Below are positions 30,216-39,953 of a DNA stretch of 64,000 bases, piece after piece (positions within the stretch are counted from its first letter, which is position 1; every line of letters starts with the position of its first letter). The position numbers and the translations under genes were made by a program. Under the pieces are notes generated by a model, which was given only the letters and a program-made list of their open reading frames with translations, had not been told where the DNA came from and made no database searches. The DNA comes from Bacteroidia bacterium (lineage in GTDB: Bacteria > Bacteroidota > Bacteroidia > Flavobacteriales > Flavobacteriaceae). The stretch spans positions 186,001-250,000 of the forward strand of contig JAUICK010000001.1 in assembly GCA_030427865.1 (NCBI GenBank). The letters run 5' to 3'.

Positions 30216-31892
30216 TTGAATCTTAGTCATTTTATTAATTTTAAAAGTTCTACAAGTAAAATTAAACTTCCAAAAAAGTTTACATTTCCTTTTTATTATA
30301 CCCCTCATCCTTTGGCTAAAATTGCCTCAAAAGAATTACAAGAATATTTAGAAACTCAAAACGATTTTATTCACAATTTTGGACTTTCAAAAAATTCTGA
30401 TGAAATGGCAATTGGAAAAATGTTTGGTGTTTTAGTAGTAAAAAACCAAAAAAATGAACTTGGATATTTAGTCGCTTTTTCTGGAAAACTTGCAGACAAT
30501 AGTCTTCCTAAAAAATTTGTTCCTCCTGTTTTTAATATTAGAGAAAAAGGGAGTTTTTTTCTAAAAACTGAAGAAGAAATAAGTAAAATTAATAGGCAAT
30601 TAGCAGTTTTAACCTCTAATAAAGAATATATTTCTTTAAAAAAATCTTTACAGAAACTGCTTAAAGATGTAGAACAAGATTTAGCTTTGGTAAGAAAAAA
30701 ATTAAAACGTTATAAGAAAGAACGAAAACTAAAAAAAGAAATTAATAAACCTCTACTTAGTAAAGAAGCCTATAAATTGCTGTGTAAAAAGTTAGAACAA
30801 GAAAGTTTTAACAATCAGTTTTATATTAAAGAACTTCAAGAATATTACGAAGACAAAATTGCAAAAAAGAAAAAAGAATTTAATGTTTTTGAAGATGAAA
30901 TTGTAAGACTAAAAAAATTACGAAAAGAAAAATCGAATGCGCTACAACACTATATTTTTACAAACTACACCTTTTTAAATCAACAAAAAAAAAGGAACAG
31001 TTTATTGTCTATTTTTAAAGAATTAAATGAATTTCCGCCAGCAGGTTCAGGAGAATGTGCTGCTCCAAAATTATTACACTATGCTTTTGCAAATGATTTA
31101 CAACCAATTTGTATGGCAGAATTTTGGTGGGGCATTTCACCAAATTCTGAAGTAAGAAAGCACAAGCATTTTTACCCAGCATGCCAAAGTAGATGTAAAC
31201 CTATTTTAAAACATATGCTCGATGGAATTTCTGTTGATGAAAATGTTTTATTAGAAAACTTATCAGAAACCAAAGAAATTAAAATAATTTATGAAGATGA
31301 TGATATATTAGTTATTGATAAACCTCATGATTTTTTAACAGTTTCTGGTAAGAATATTAAAGATTCTGTTTACATTAGAATTAAAGAAAAATACCCAAAC
31401 GCTACTGGCCCTCTAATTGTACATCGTTTAGACATGTCTACTTCTGGAATTCTTTTAATTGCTAAAACCAAAGAAGCTAACAAAATTTTACAAAGTCAGT
31501 TTATTAAAAGAACAATAAAAAAACGTTATGTTGCAATTTTAGACGGAGTTATTTATGAAGATTCCGGAAAAATAGAACTTCCATTACGAGTAGATTTAGA
31601 TGACAGACCAAGGCAATTGGTTTGTTTTGAACATGGTAAACAAGCAAAAACTCTTTGGAAAGTTATAGAAAGAAAAGACAACAAAACAAGAGTACATTTT
31701 TACCCAATTACTGGCAGAACACATCAATTAAGAGTTCATGCAGCACATCAAAACGGATTAAATATGGCTATTTTGGGTGATGATTTGTATGGAAAAAAAG
31801 CTGACAGATTACATTTACATGCAGAATTTATTGAGTTTCTACATCCATCAACAAGTAAAAAAATGAGTTTTACTGTTACTGCCGATTTTTAA
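30216..31892 (+). CDS. RluA-family pseudouridine synthase with long N-terminal extension
   Basis: DDILVIDKPHDFLTVSGKN, IVHRLDMSTSGILLIAKT, GRTHQLRVHAAH; listed start is TTG, start uncertain. Confidence 0.9.
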   Translation: MNLSHFINFKSSTSKIKLPKKFTFPFYYTPHPLAKIASKELQEYLETQNDFIHNFGLSKNSDEMAIGKMFGVLVVKNQKNELGYLVAFSGKLADNSLPKKFVPPVFNIREKGSFFLKTEEEISKINRQLAVLTSNKEYISLKKSLQKLLKDVEQDLALVRKKLKRYKKERKLKKEINKPLLSKEAYKLLCKKLEQESFNNQFYIKELQEYYEDKIAKKKKEFNVFEDEIVRLKKLRKEKSNALQHYIFTNYTFLNQQKKRNSLLSIFKELNEFPPAGSGECAAPKLLHYAFANDLQPICMAEFWWGISPNSEVRKHKHFYPACQSRCKPILKHMLDGISVDENVLLENLSETKEIKIIYEDDDILVIDKPHDFLTVSGKNIKDSVYIRIKEKYPNATGPLIVHRLDMSTSGILLIAKTKEANKILQSQFIKRTIKKRYVAILDGVIYEDSGKIELPLRVDLDDRPRQLVCFEHGKQAKTLWKVIERKDNKTRVHFYPITGRTHQLRVHAAHQNGLNMAILGDDLYGKKADRLHLHAEFIEFLHPSTSKKMSFTVTADF

Positions 31893-32422
31893 AAAAAAGT
31901 AAAGCCAATTCCTAGAGAAACACTATCTAATCTGTTGTTATTAAACCCTAAAATTCCTTTTCTGTGAAAATCTAATTTAATAAGTGTATTCCATCTACTG
32001 GAGCCAGTAATTTGAGTTCCAATTCCAAATCCGTAATAATTTCCGTCAGGATATTTAGAAGAAGGCCTCCACATTTTTCCATAATTAGCTTCTATAAAAA
32101 AAGTATCTCCCTCATTCTCAGAAATATTAAATTTTAAAGTTCCATAAGTAGGAAATGCGCTAATAGAAGTAAAATGCCAATGATGATCAAAACCCGCATT
32201 AAAACTAATTGCAACTCTTTTTTTAAACTCGTAGCCAAAACCTACACGTATAAAAACGGCAGCAGGTACAAAGAAAGGTTCATCATCTCCAAAACCTTCA
32301 TCGTATTCATTTCTACCTAAAGTAAAGTTTAAAGACCCTGTAAAAAAAGGTTCACTATTTTTTTCTTGAGATGATGTTTGTAGTCCACAAAAAATTACAA
32401 ATAGTAATAGTAGTTTTTTCAT
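31889..32422 (-). CDS. Outer-membrane beta-barrel-like protein
   Basis: Signal peptide MKKLLLLFVIFCGLQTSSQ, alternating aromatic beta pattern, C-terminal aromatic FTFF. Confidence 0.6.
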   Translation of the reverse strand: MKKLLLLFVIFCGLQTSSQEKNSEPFFTGSLNFTLGRNEYDEGFGDDEPFFVPAAVFIRVGFGYEFKKRVAISFNAGFDHHWHFTSISAFPTYGTLKFNISENEGDTFFIEANYGKMWRPSSKYPDGNYYGFGIGTQITGSSRWNTLIKLDFHRKGILGFNNNRLDSVSLGIGFTFF

Positions 32423-32456
32423 GTTTTAGTTTAGGTTTCAACAATCGAAACAAAAA

Positions 32457-33149
32457 CTATTCCACTTCTAATTTTTTAATAAAATTTTCTACAGAAACTG
32501 CTTTTTCTACCGAAAAATCACCAATTTTAGTTCTTCTTAAGGCAGATAAATGTGCTCCAGAGTTAAGTGCTAAACCAAAATCGTAGGCTAAAGAACGAAT
32601 GTAAGTGCCTTTGCTACAAACAACTCTAAACGCTACTTCTAACAAGTTTATTTTAGTAATTTCAAATTCAGAAACAACAACTTTTCTATCTTTAATTTCT
32701 GTTGTTTCTCCTTTTCTTGCTAATTCATACAAGCGTTTTCCATCTTTTTTAATTGCTGAAAAAATTGGTGGTTTTTGTTGTATTTCTCCTATAAATTTTT
32801 TTGCTGTTTGATGAAGTAAATCATCTGTGATGTGCTCTACAGGATACGTATTATTAATTTCTGTTTCTAAATCGTAACTTGGTGTAGTTGCCCCAATTGT
32901 AAAAACACCTGTATATTCTTTTATTTGCCCCTGATAGGTGTTTATTTCTTTGGTTTGTTTGCCTGTACAAATAATTAATAAACCTGTTGCTAATGGGTCT
33001 AAAGTGCCAGCATGACCAACTTTAATTTTTTTGATATTAAAATGTTTTTTGATATGCCAACGCAATTTATTTACAACCTGAAAAGAAGTCCAATTTAGAG
33101 GTTTATCAATCAATAAAACTTGTCCAGCTTTAAAATCTTCTTCGGTCAT
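32457..33149 (-). CDS. truB: tRNA pseudouridine(55) synthase
   Basis: KPLNWTSFQVVNKLRW, KVGHAGTLDPLATGLLIICTGK. Confidence 0.96.
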   Translation of the reverse strand: MTEEDFKAGQVLLIDKPLNWTSFQVVNKLRWHIKKHFNIKKIKVGHAGTLDPLATGLLIICTGKQTKEINTYQGQIKEYTGVFTIGATTPSYDLETEINNTYPVEHITDDLLHQTAKKFIGEIQQKPPIFSAIKKDGKRLYELARKGETTEIKDRKVVVSEFEITKINLLEVAFRVVCSKGTYIRSLAYDFGLALNSGAHLSALRRTKIGDFSVEKAVSVENFIKKLEVE

Positions 33150-33171
33150 TTATGCTAAATTTATTAAAGTT

Positions 33172-33966
33172 TTAATTAAAAAGAGCATACCCAATTGCAA
33201 TTAATCCTACAATTGCACAGTATAATGAGAAATAAGATAATTTGCTTTTCTTTACCAAAGCTATCATCCATTTACATGCTAATAATCCTGCTAAAAACGC
33301 TGCGACAAAGCCAGCAGAGATAGGAATAATTTCTGATGATTGAAAGTTAATATCGCCGCTTAATAAATCTTTCCCGATTTTTCCAAAAATAAGTGGAACC
33401 ACCATTAAAAATGAAAATTTAGCAGCTCTTGTTCTATCTATTCCTAATAAAACAGAAGTAGAAATTGTTGCTCCAGAGCGAGAAATTCCTGGCAACATTG
33501 CTATTGCCTGAGAAATTCCGATAAGTATAGCATTAGAAAAAGAAACTTCTTTATTTGTATTTTTTGCTTTATCTGCCAGTAACAATAAAAGTGCAGTTAC
33601 CAATAACATAACTCCTACCAATAAAATTTTACCTCCAAAAAAAGATTCTAATTGTTCTTCAAAAAGTAATCCCACAAAAACTGCAGGAATCATAGATAAA
33701 ACAATTTTTAGCGAAAATTTAAATTCATCATTCCATTTAAACTGAAACAATCCTTTCATAATTTCTATAACTTCTTTTCTAAAAATAACTAAAGTACTTA
33801 ACGCAGTAGCAAAATGTAGAACAACTGTAAATGTTAAACTTTCTTCTGGTACAGAAGTATCTCCTAAAATTGCCTTTGCTAACTCTAAATGTCCGCTTGA
33901 AGAAACTGGTAAAAATTCGGTTAATCCTTGAATAATACCTAATACAATGGCCTCTAAAATATCCAT
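33172..33966 (-). CDS. uppP: Undecaprenyl-diphosphate phosphatase
   Basis: IIQGLTEFLPVSSSGHLELAK, LPGISRSGATIS. Confidence 0.97.
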   Translation of the reverse strand: MDILEAIVLGIIQGLTEFLPVSSSGHLELAKAILGDTSVPEESLTFTVVLHFATALSTLVIFRKEVIEIMKGLFQFKWNDEFKFSLKIVLSMIPAVFVGLLFEEQLESFFGGKILLVGVMLLVTALLLLLADKAKNTNKEVSFSNAILIGISQAIAMLPGISRSGATISTSVLLGIDRTRAAKFSFLMVVPLIFGKIGKDLLSGDINFQSSEIIPISAGFVAAFLAGLLACKWMIALVKKSKLSYFSLYCAIVGLIAIGYALFN

Positions 33967-33967
33967 A

Positions 33968-34210
33968 TTATTTTTTTGGGTTTAAAAGAATAGCATAAAT
34001 TTCTACTGCTAAACCAATAATTACAAGCGTTGGTGCTAATCGAATTCTTTGCCAATTATATATTTCTTCGTTAAAAACTTCTGGGTTTTCGCTTCCGCCT
34101 CCTGCCATTAAAATAAAGCCTAAAGCAATAATAATTAGACCGATAATCATTACTATATAGTTTTTTTTAGCAAAAAGAAATTCTGGTTGTTGTATATTTT
34201 CTTTACCCAT
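33968..34210 (-). CDS. DUF3098 family small membrane protein
   Basis: 80 aa, two TM helices, between uppP and ftsX. Confidence 0.75.
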   Translation of the reverse strand: MGKENIQQPEFLFAKKNYIVMIIGLIIIALGFILMAGGGSENPEVFNEEIYNWQRIRLAPTLVIIGLAVEIYAILLNPKK

Positions 34211-34215
34211 ATTTA

Positions 34216-35094
34216 TTAATAATAAAGTTCGTCTGTTTGTAAATTTAAAAAACGTTGTGTTGCAAAATAAGTACTAATCCATGTAATTATAAATGACGAA
34301 ATTAATACTCCTAAAATTAAATACGCTAAGGTTAAATAGTCTTTTAAAATATCTAAAGAAGGGATGTATTTATCAACATAAAATATAATAACACTTAAGC
34401 CAATGATTGCTAAGGTAGCTCCAATTAGTCCTAATTTAATACTTTGCCAAATAAAAGGTTTTCGAATAAAACTTTTTGTAGCGCCAACCATTTGCATCGT
34501 TTTTATATTAAACCTTTTAGAATAAATAGAAAGCCTTATAGAACTGTTAATTAACACAATTGCTACCAAGCCAAAAAAACCACTAACCACCAACAACCAA
34601 AAGCTTATTCTTTTAATATTTTTTGTGAGTAAGTTAATTAAAGGTTTGTCGTAAGAAACATCTGCAACAAATGCATTTTTAAGAAATTGCCTTTCTAAAT
34701 CTTTCGTTTTTTGAGGCGTTACATAGGCTGCTTTTAAATAAATATCTATGGCGTTTTTTAACGGATTTTTTCCTAAAAACTGTAAAAAATCTTCTCCTAT
34801 TTCTTTACTATATTCTTTTGCTGCTCTTTCTTTGCTTATGTAAATTACCTTTTTTGCATAAGCTTCTTTTTTTAAGGATTCTTTGAATGAAAAAATTTTT
34901 TCATTAGAAACATCATCTTTTAAAAATAAAGTAATTGCTACTTTTTCTTTAACATGATTTGCAACTTTGGTTGATTTTAATAAAATTAAGCCTAAAATTC
35001 CAACCATAAAAAGCACCAAAGCAATGCTAATTACCACAGAAAAGTAAGAAGATTGCAAGCGTCTTTTTTGATAAGAATCAAACGATTTAGACAT
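34216..35094 (-). CDS. ftsX: Cell division protein FtsX-like ABC permease
   Basis: 292 aa, four TM pattern, NSSIRLSIYSKRFNIKTMQMVGATKSFIRKPF. Confidence 0.9.
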   Translation of the reverse strand: MSKSFDSYQKRRLQSSYFSVVISIALVLFMVGILGLILLKSTKVANHVKEKVAITLFLKDDVSNEKIFSFKESLKKEAYAKKVIYISKERAAKEYSKEIGEDFLQFLGKNPLKNAIDIYLKAAYVTPQKTKDLERQFLKNAFVADVSYDKPLINLLTKNIKRISFWLLVVSGFFGLVAIVLINSSIRLSIYSKRFNIKTMQMVGATKSFIRKPFIWQSIKLGLIGATLAIIGLSVIIFYVDKYIPSLDILKDYLTLAYLILGVLISSFIITWISTYFATQRFLNLQTDELYY

Positions 35095-35166
35095 AAATTA
35101 AAAAACTTTATGGGTTGCAAGATAATAATTAGTATGCAGTTATAGTAACAGTTAATGGTATTTTAA

Positions 35167-35568
35167 CTAATCGATTTCTTGACACAGCTCTATTAATACT
35201 CCGTTTGTAGTTTTTGGATGCAAGAAAGCTACTAATTTGTTATCTGCTCCTTTTTTTGGGGTTTCATTTAAAACCGTAAAACCCTCTTTTTTTAATCTTT
35301 TTATTTCTTTTTTAATGTCTGAAACTGCAAATGCAATATGATGAATTCCTTCTCCTTTTTTATCAATAAATTTTGCTATTGGGCTTTCTGAGTTTGTGGC
35401 TTGAAGTAATTCTATTTTATTGGGTCCAGATTTAAAGAAAGAGGTTTTAACACCCTCTGATATAACCTCTTCGATTTTATAATGTTCTTTTCCAAAAAAT
35501 GATGCAAATAATTGATTTGATTTTTCTAAATCTTTTACTGCTATTCCTATGTGTTCAATTTTTTTCAT
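35167..35568 (-). CDS. mce: Methylmalonyl-CoA epimerase
   Basis: MKKIEHIGIAVKDLEKSNQLF, GEGIHHIAFAVSDI; start set at MKKIEH because the longer ORF start overlaps a terminator. Confidence 0.88.
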   Translation of the reverse strand: MKKIEHIGIAVKDLEKSNQLFASFFGKEHYKIEEVISEGVKTSFFKSGPNKIELLQATNSESPIAKFIDKKGEGIHHIAFAVSDIKKEIKRLKKEGFTVLNETPKKGADNKLVAFLHPKTTNGVLIELCQEID

Positions 35569-35590
35569 GATGTAAAAATAATATAGATAA

Positions 35591-35620
35591 AAAAGCCTCA
35601 AAACTAAATTTTAAGGCTTT
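35591..35620 (-). terminator. Terminator after DUF5689 gene
   Basis: minus AAAGCCTT...AGGCTTTTTT (AAAAGCCT/AAGGCTTT). Confidence 0.7.
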
Positions 35621-35641
35621 TATTCATCATTTAAATATTAA

Positions 35642-37033
35642 TTATTTGCTTCCTACTACAAAGTCATCAATCATGTAAGCACCATCTAAATCTGTATTAG
35701 TTCCAGAACCAGTATACTTAAAAGCTACAAACAATGTACCTGTATAAGAAGAAAGATCGATTAATCCAGAATCTTGAAAAGCGTACCAACGATCATCTTT
35801 TTTAGGCACATTAAAAGATAAAGGTTGCCAAGTTGCACTTAGCACATTTGTTCCATCATAATCGGTTGAAACAAATAACTCTAACTTATTATCTACATCA
35901 TTATCTAAATGATGCTGAGCTACTTTAAAGTTTAAAACCTCATTTTCTTGAGCATCCATATTTATTGAAGGAGAAACTAACCATCCAATATTTACTGCAT
36001 CTCCAGTTCTAAACGCGCTAAATTCTGTATATCCGTTTCCGCTAAAAACTTGCTCTGTCCATAATTCACGTCCAGTTTCAGCAAAATTAGTCCACCCACT
36101 AAAATCTAGATCACTATTGTCTACTGCAGATTGAAAATCTTCTGAAAAGAAAGAAACTAAAGGGTCGCATTTAGCTCCATCCATTTTTACATCAGAAACT
36201 TTATTTAAAGCTAAAACTAAGTCGCTACCATTAAATGTTTTTGAAACTACTGCAGCTATACTACCTCCGCCTGCTGGAAGAGTTTGAAATTTAAAATCTG
36301 CAAAAGCGCTTGTTTCTAGTATAAAGTTTGTGTACCCAAAACCTTCGCAACTTTCTAACAAACGTTGAGTGTCAAATCTATCGTTAGCATCTACATAGGT
36401 TTTTCCTGCTAAATCTGCTGGAAACTGAGCATTTTCTATTTTTACATACAATCCAACATGACTATCGTTTATTTCGGAAAACTTAACCACTAAAGGCATT
36501 AATTCTTCTGTTTTAGAGCTTCTTAAAATATGGTCGTTTACTTGGTTTAAAGATAAATTTTCTACTTCATCATCGCTATTCATTTTGCCTCCGATTGCTA
36601 CTACACCATCTCCAGAACGAACTTCTCCAATATAAAGTCCTTTAAGGTTAATGTACACTTCTCTTCCAACATTAAATTTATTGTAAGAGTCTGTAAGTTC
36701 TAAAACTACTTTTATAGCTGCTGTTGGGTTATTTGCTTCATCTTGAATAAAGAATTCTTTATAAAAGTTTCCAGAAAAATCTGAAGATGTTACATATCCT
36801 TTTACATAAATATCTGAAGTAATTTCTGTTGCTTGACCATTTACAAAAAGTCCTTTTAAATTTGTAACAGAAATTTCACTATAGCTATTGTTATTTAGTA
36901 AGCTTTGTAGGGCTAAACTTTCTTTTGCTCCCAAAGAATTTGGAATTTCAAAATCTCCATCTTCTACACAAGAAGTGAAGTTAATTGTAGTAATGAATGC
37001 TATTACTAAGGTGATTATTTTATTTGTTTTCAT
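35642..37033 (-). CDS. DUF5689-containing lipoprotein
   Basis: Lipobox FTSCVEDGDFEIP; IYVKGYVTSSDFSGNFYKEFFIQDEANNPTAAIKV OB-fold-like segment; C-terminal jelly-roll-like choice-of-anchor region. Confidence 0.8.
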   Translation of the reverse strand: MKTNKIITLVIAFITTINFTSCVEDGDFEIPNSLGAKESLALQSLLNNNSYSEISVTNLKGLFVNGQATEITSDIYVKGYVTSSDFSGNFYKEFFIQDEANNPTAAIKVVLELTDSYNKFNVGREVYINLKGLYIGEVRSGDGVVAIGGKMNSDDEVENLSLNQVNDHILRSSKTEELMPLVVKFSEINDSHVGLYVKIENAQFPADLAGKTYVDANDRFDTQRLLESCEGFGYTNFILETSAFADFKFQTLPAGGGSIAAVVSKTFNGSDLVLALNKVSDVKMDGAKCDPLVSFFSEDFQSAVDNSDLDFSGWTNFAETGRELWTEQVFSGNGYTEFSAFRTGDAVNIGWLVSPSINMDAQENEVLNFKVAQHHLDNDVDNKLELFVSTDYDGTNVLSATWQPLSFNVPKKDDRWYAFQDSGLIDLSSYTGTLFVAFKYTGSGTNTDLDGAYMIDDFVVGSK

Positions 37034-37047
37034 AATTCGTTTATTTT

Positions 37048-39807
37048 TTAAAATCTTAAGTTTACATTTAAAAAGTAGGTTGTACCTCTACCATACCAAT
37101 ATCTGTTTCCAAAAACAGGAGTGTCTAAAGCTTTGTCATTTCTTAATTGTCTGAAGTTTGCGTTTCTACCTTGTTCAAATCCACCAGATTTATATTCTTT
37201 ATTAAATAAGTTATTTACAGTTGCAAAAACGCTGATAAATTTATCGCCTATTTTCCAAGATTTTCCTCCAATTAAATTTACAACCATGTAATCATCAAAC
37301 TTTTCTTGTTGTAATAATTCTTTTGCTAAAACTGGGTCGTAATCTGCAAATGGTAAACCATCTACATCTTCATAAAAATTAGCTGATCTGTTTAATGGCG
37401 CAACATCTACATACGTATTTGTAAAAAAGTTAGTAGTTGCTCCAACCCACCAATAATCTGGGTCTCTATACTCAAAACCTACAGAGTATGCATTTTGTGG
37501 ACCAGAAGCTACCTTATAATTTTTAAGTAAAGCTGTATAGTCTTTTGATCTAAAATCTGCATCAAAACCACCTACGTTTGCAACATCGGAAGTTAAGTAC
37601 AAATCTGGATTATTATTATACGTATACTGACCTATAGAAGCAGCTCCTTTTAATTTTATAGTAGGTGTTACTTGAGCCTCTAAACCTATTTCTAAACCAA
37701 TATGTTTTTTATCTATTCCAGATAAAACTTCTTGTACAAAAGCGGTGTTGTCTCCTCCAATACCATCAGCAAAGAAAAAAGAAATTTCTGTAGCATCTTG
37801 TATTTCTGTATAATATGCTGTTAATCTTGATGTGATGATTGGGCTTCTAACAATATAGCTTACATCTGTAGTAAAGATTTTTTCGCTTTTTAGGTTTTCT
37901 ACTGTATTATTATTTTCTCTCACATTAGAGAACGAGTTTCTAATTGTAGGTGCGTTTGTTAAGTAACCAATATTTGCATCTATTAAATGACGACCCGTTA
38001 TTTTATAAGTTAATCCTCCTTTTACACCGTAATTTGTAAAGTTTAGTTTATCTGAATTTCCTAAAGAGTTATTTTCAAATCGTCCGTTTTTATATAAACC
38101 TTCTCTTTGATGGCTTGTTTTGGAAATATTAAAAGCAGTGTAAAAATCTACTTTATTGTACTTAAATTGTGTTTGTAGAAAAGCGCCTACAACATCAGAA
38201 TTTAACTTGTAATTGTATCTAAACTTATCTCCTTTACCTACAACTCTATTTGGGTCTAATAAATTGTTTTGTCTTTTATCTATTGTATTTGTGTTATCGG
38301 CAAATGGATTTATGTCTAAATACCCTGTACCTCCTAATAAATCTATTACCTCTGCAAAAGCGTTAGATCGTAAACGCTTGTATTCTAATTTTGCGTTTAA
38401 AGTAATATTACTATTTAATTCAGAATTTAATATCGAGTTGATGGTAAGTTGTTTATCGTCATTTCTATCTTCATATAAAACATAAGCATTGTCTAATCCT
38501 GCTGCTTTATTAGTTAAATTTGCGTCGTAAATTCTGTTCCAGTTTAACTGTCCATCGTTAACAAAATTTTGTTGAGATTGATAAGCTGCAGCTAAATCGT
38601 TGTTTCTTAACTGAAAACTTGGTAAGTATTGATAATAAGTTGGACTTGGGTTTGCGCCTCCATTAAAATCTAAACGGCTATTTCCTATTTTACCAAATTG
38701 ATAAGCTACATTGGTTTGCAATGTAGTATTATCGGACCAATTCCAATAATGATTTAACATTAGTATTGGTTCTTCTACTTCTTTAATTCTTGAGTTTACT
38801 TTTCTTCCATCTATATAACCCCAATAATCATTGTATTGAATTCCTTTTAAATCGAAAACTTCTTGTGTGTTAGGAGAAGACTTACCTCTTCTATTTGGAG
38901 TAAAAATAGAAGTAAGCACCAAACTATGTTTATCGTTAATCTTTTTATCAACAGAGGCAAACAAAGAATAGGCATTATAACTTGTACCATCGTTAAAACC
39001 CTCTAAACCTGCTCTTCTGCTTCCAGAAAAAGTTAATGCCCAACCACCATCTAAAATTCCAGTAGAGTGTGTGGCCATAACCCTATGTACATAACTTCTG
39101 TTTGATGAAGAATAAGAAATTCTTGTGCCTGCTCTTTGTTCTGATGCTCTTGTGTTTATATTTGTAGAACCTAATACACCACCAAAAGTAAAGTTAGAAG
39201 GAGCTAAGCCATTACTAAACTCTTGATTTCTTAAAACATCGTTTAAACCACCCCAGTTACTCCATTGTGCTCTTCCATCAGAAAGTTTGTTCATTTCAAT
39301 TCCATTAATCAAAACTTTTCCGTTTCCAGAATCTAAACCTTTAATTCTGAAGAAAGAAGAACTAAATTCGAAAGCGGCAGTTCTTAAAAATATATCTTGG
39401 GTTGCTTGTAATAACCCAGAAATATTATCTGCTGCACTTGCATCATCATTTAACTCATCATCAGTAATGGTAATTAAACTTAAATCTTGGTCTTCTGAAA
39501 TATCGTGATATAACAAAATTGTACCCAAATCAATTATTTTCCCCGAAAGTTCTATTGGGAAATTTTGAGTTTCGTAACCACTTAATTTAACCTCTAAAAT
39601 ATAACTTCCGTTTGATAAGTTTTTAAGTAAAAAAGCACCATTTAAATCAGTAATCTGACTAACTTTTGTGTTTTTTACACTTACCAAAACATTTTGAAGA
39701 GGTTTATCGGAATCGCCATCTGTAACAACTCCTTTAACAATATTTTGTGCTTCTATCCCTAAAACAAAGAATAACAGCAAAAACATTGATACAACAATTT
39801 TTTTCAT
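37048..39807 (-). CDS. TonB-dependent outer membrane receptor with carboxypeptidase-like N-terminal domain
   Basis: VKGVVTDGDSDKPLQNVLVSVKNTKVSQITDLNGAFLLKNLSNGSYILEV; plug and barrel; C-terminal YFLNVNLRF. Confidence 0.92.
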   Translation of the reverse strand: MKKIVVSMFLLLFFVLGIEAQNIVKGVVTDGDSDKPLQNVLVSVKNTKVSQITDLNGAFLLKNLSNGSYILEVKLSGYETQNFPIELSGKIIDLGTILLYHDISEDQDLSLITITDDELNDDASAADNISGLLQATQDIFLRTAAFEFSSSFFRIKGLDSGNGKVLINGIEMNKLSDGRAQWSNWGGLNDVLRNQEFSNGLAPSNFTFGGVLGSTNINTRASEQRAGTRISYSSSNRSYVHRVMATHSTGILDGGWALTFSGSRRAGLEGFNDGTSYNAYSLFASVDKKINDKHSLVLTSIFTPNRRGKSSPNTQEVFDLKGIQYNDYWGYIDGRKVNSRIKEVEEPILMLNHYWNWSDNTTLQTNVAYQFGKIGNSRLDFNGGANPSPTYYQYLPSFQLRNNDLAAAYQSQQNFVNDGQLNWNRIYDANLTNKAAGLDNAYVLYEDRNDDKQLTINSILNSELNSNITLNAKLEYKRLRSNAFAEVIDLLGGTGYLDINPFADNTNTIDKRQNNLLDPNRVVGKGDKFRYNYKLNSDVVGAFLQTQFKYNKVDFYTAFNISKTSHQREGLYKNGRFENNSLGNSDKLNFTNYGVKGGLTYKITGRHLIDANIGYLTNAPTIRNSFSNVRENNNTVENLKSEKIFTTDVSYIVRSPIITSRLTAYYTEIQDATEISFFFADGIGGDNTAFVQEVLSGIDKKHIGLEIGLEAQVTPTIKLKGAASIGQYTYNNNPDLYLTSDVANVGGFDADFRSKDYTALLKNYKVASGPQNAYSVGFEYRDPDYWWVGATTNFFTNTYVDVAPLNRSANFYEDVDGLPFADYDPVLAKELLQQEKFDDYMVVNLIGGKSWKIGDKFISVFATVNNLFNKEYKSGGFEQGRNANFRQLRNDKALDTPVFGNRYWYGRGTTYFLNVNLRF

Positions 39808-39907
39808 AAATGTTTGTTTGTTTTTTTAATAAAAATTTCTTGCTAAATTGCAGACAAAATTAACAATTTTTAACAAATTATAGTGTTAAAATATCATTAT
39901 ATAATTT

Positions 39908-39935
39908 TTGGCTTGACTTTTGTTTTATATGTTTG
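39908..39935 (+). promoter_or_regulatory. Promoter TTG-N17-TATGTTTG
   Basis: TTG 39908-39910, TATGTTTG 39928-39935, ATG at 39954. Confidence 0.6.
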
Positions 39936-39953
39936 TAAAGTAAAACATTAAAA

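Noticed and set aside
34216-35094. Incomplete FtsEX system (no adjacent ftsE)
   Set aside because: ftsE can be located elsewhere; separation alone is not remarkable, and the ftsX-DUF3098-uppP-truB order looks ordinary.
35569-35601. Upstream extension of the methylmalonyl-CoA epimerase ORF (MRLFYLYYFYI)
   Set aside because: Overlaps the terminator of the preceding gene and is not part of the conserved epimerase start MKKIEHIGIAV.
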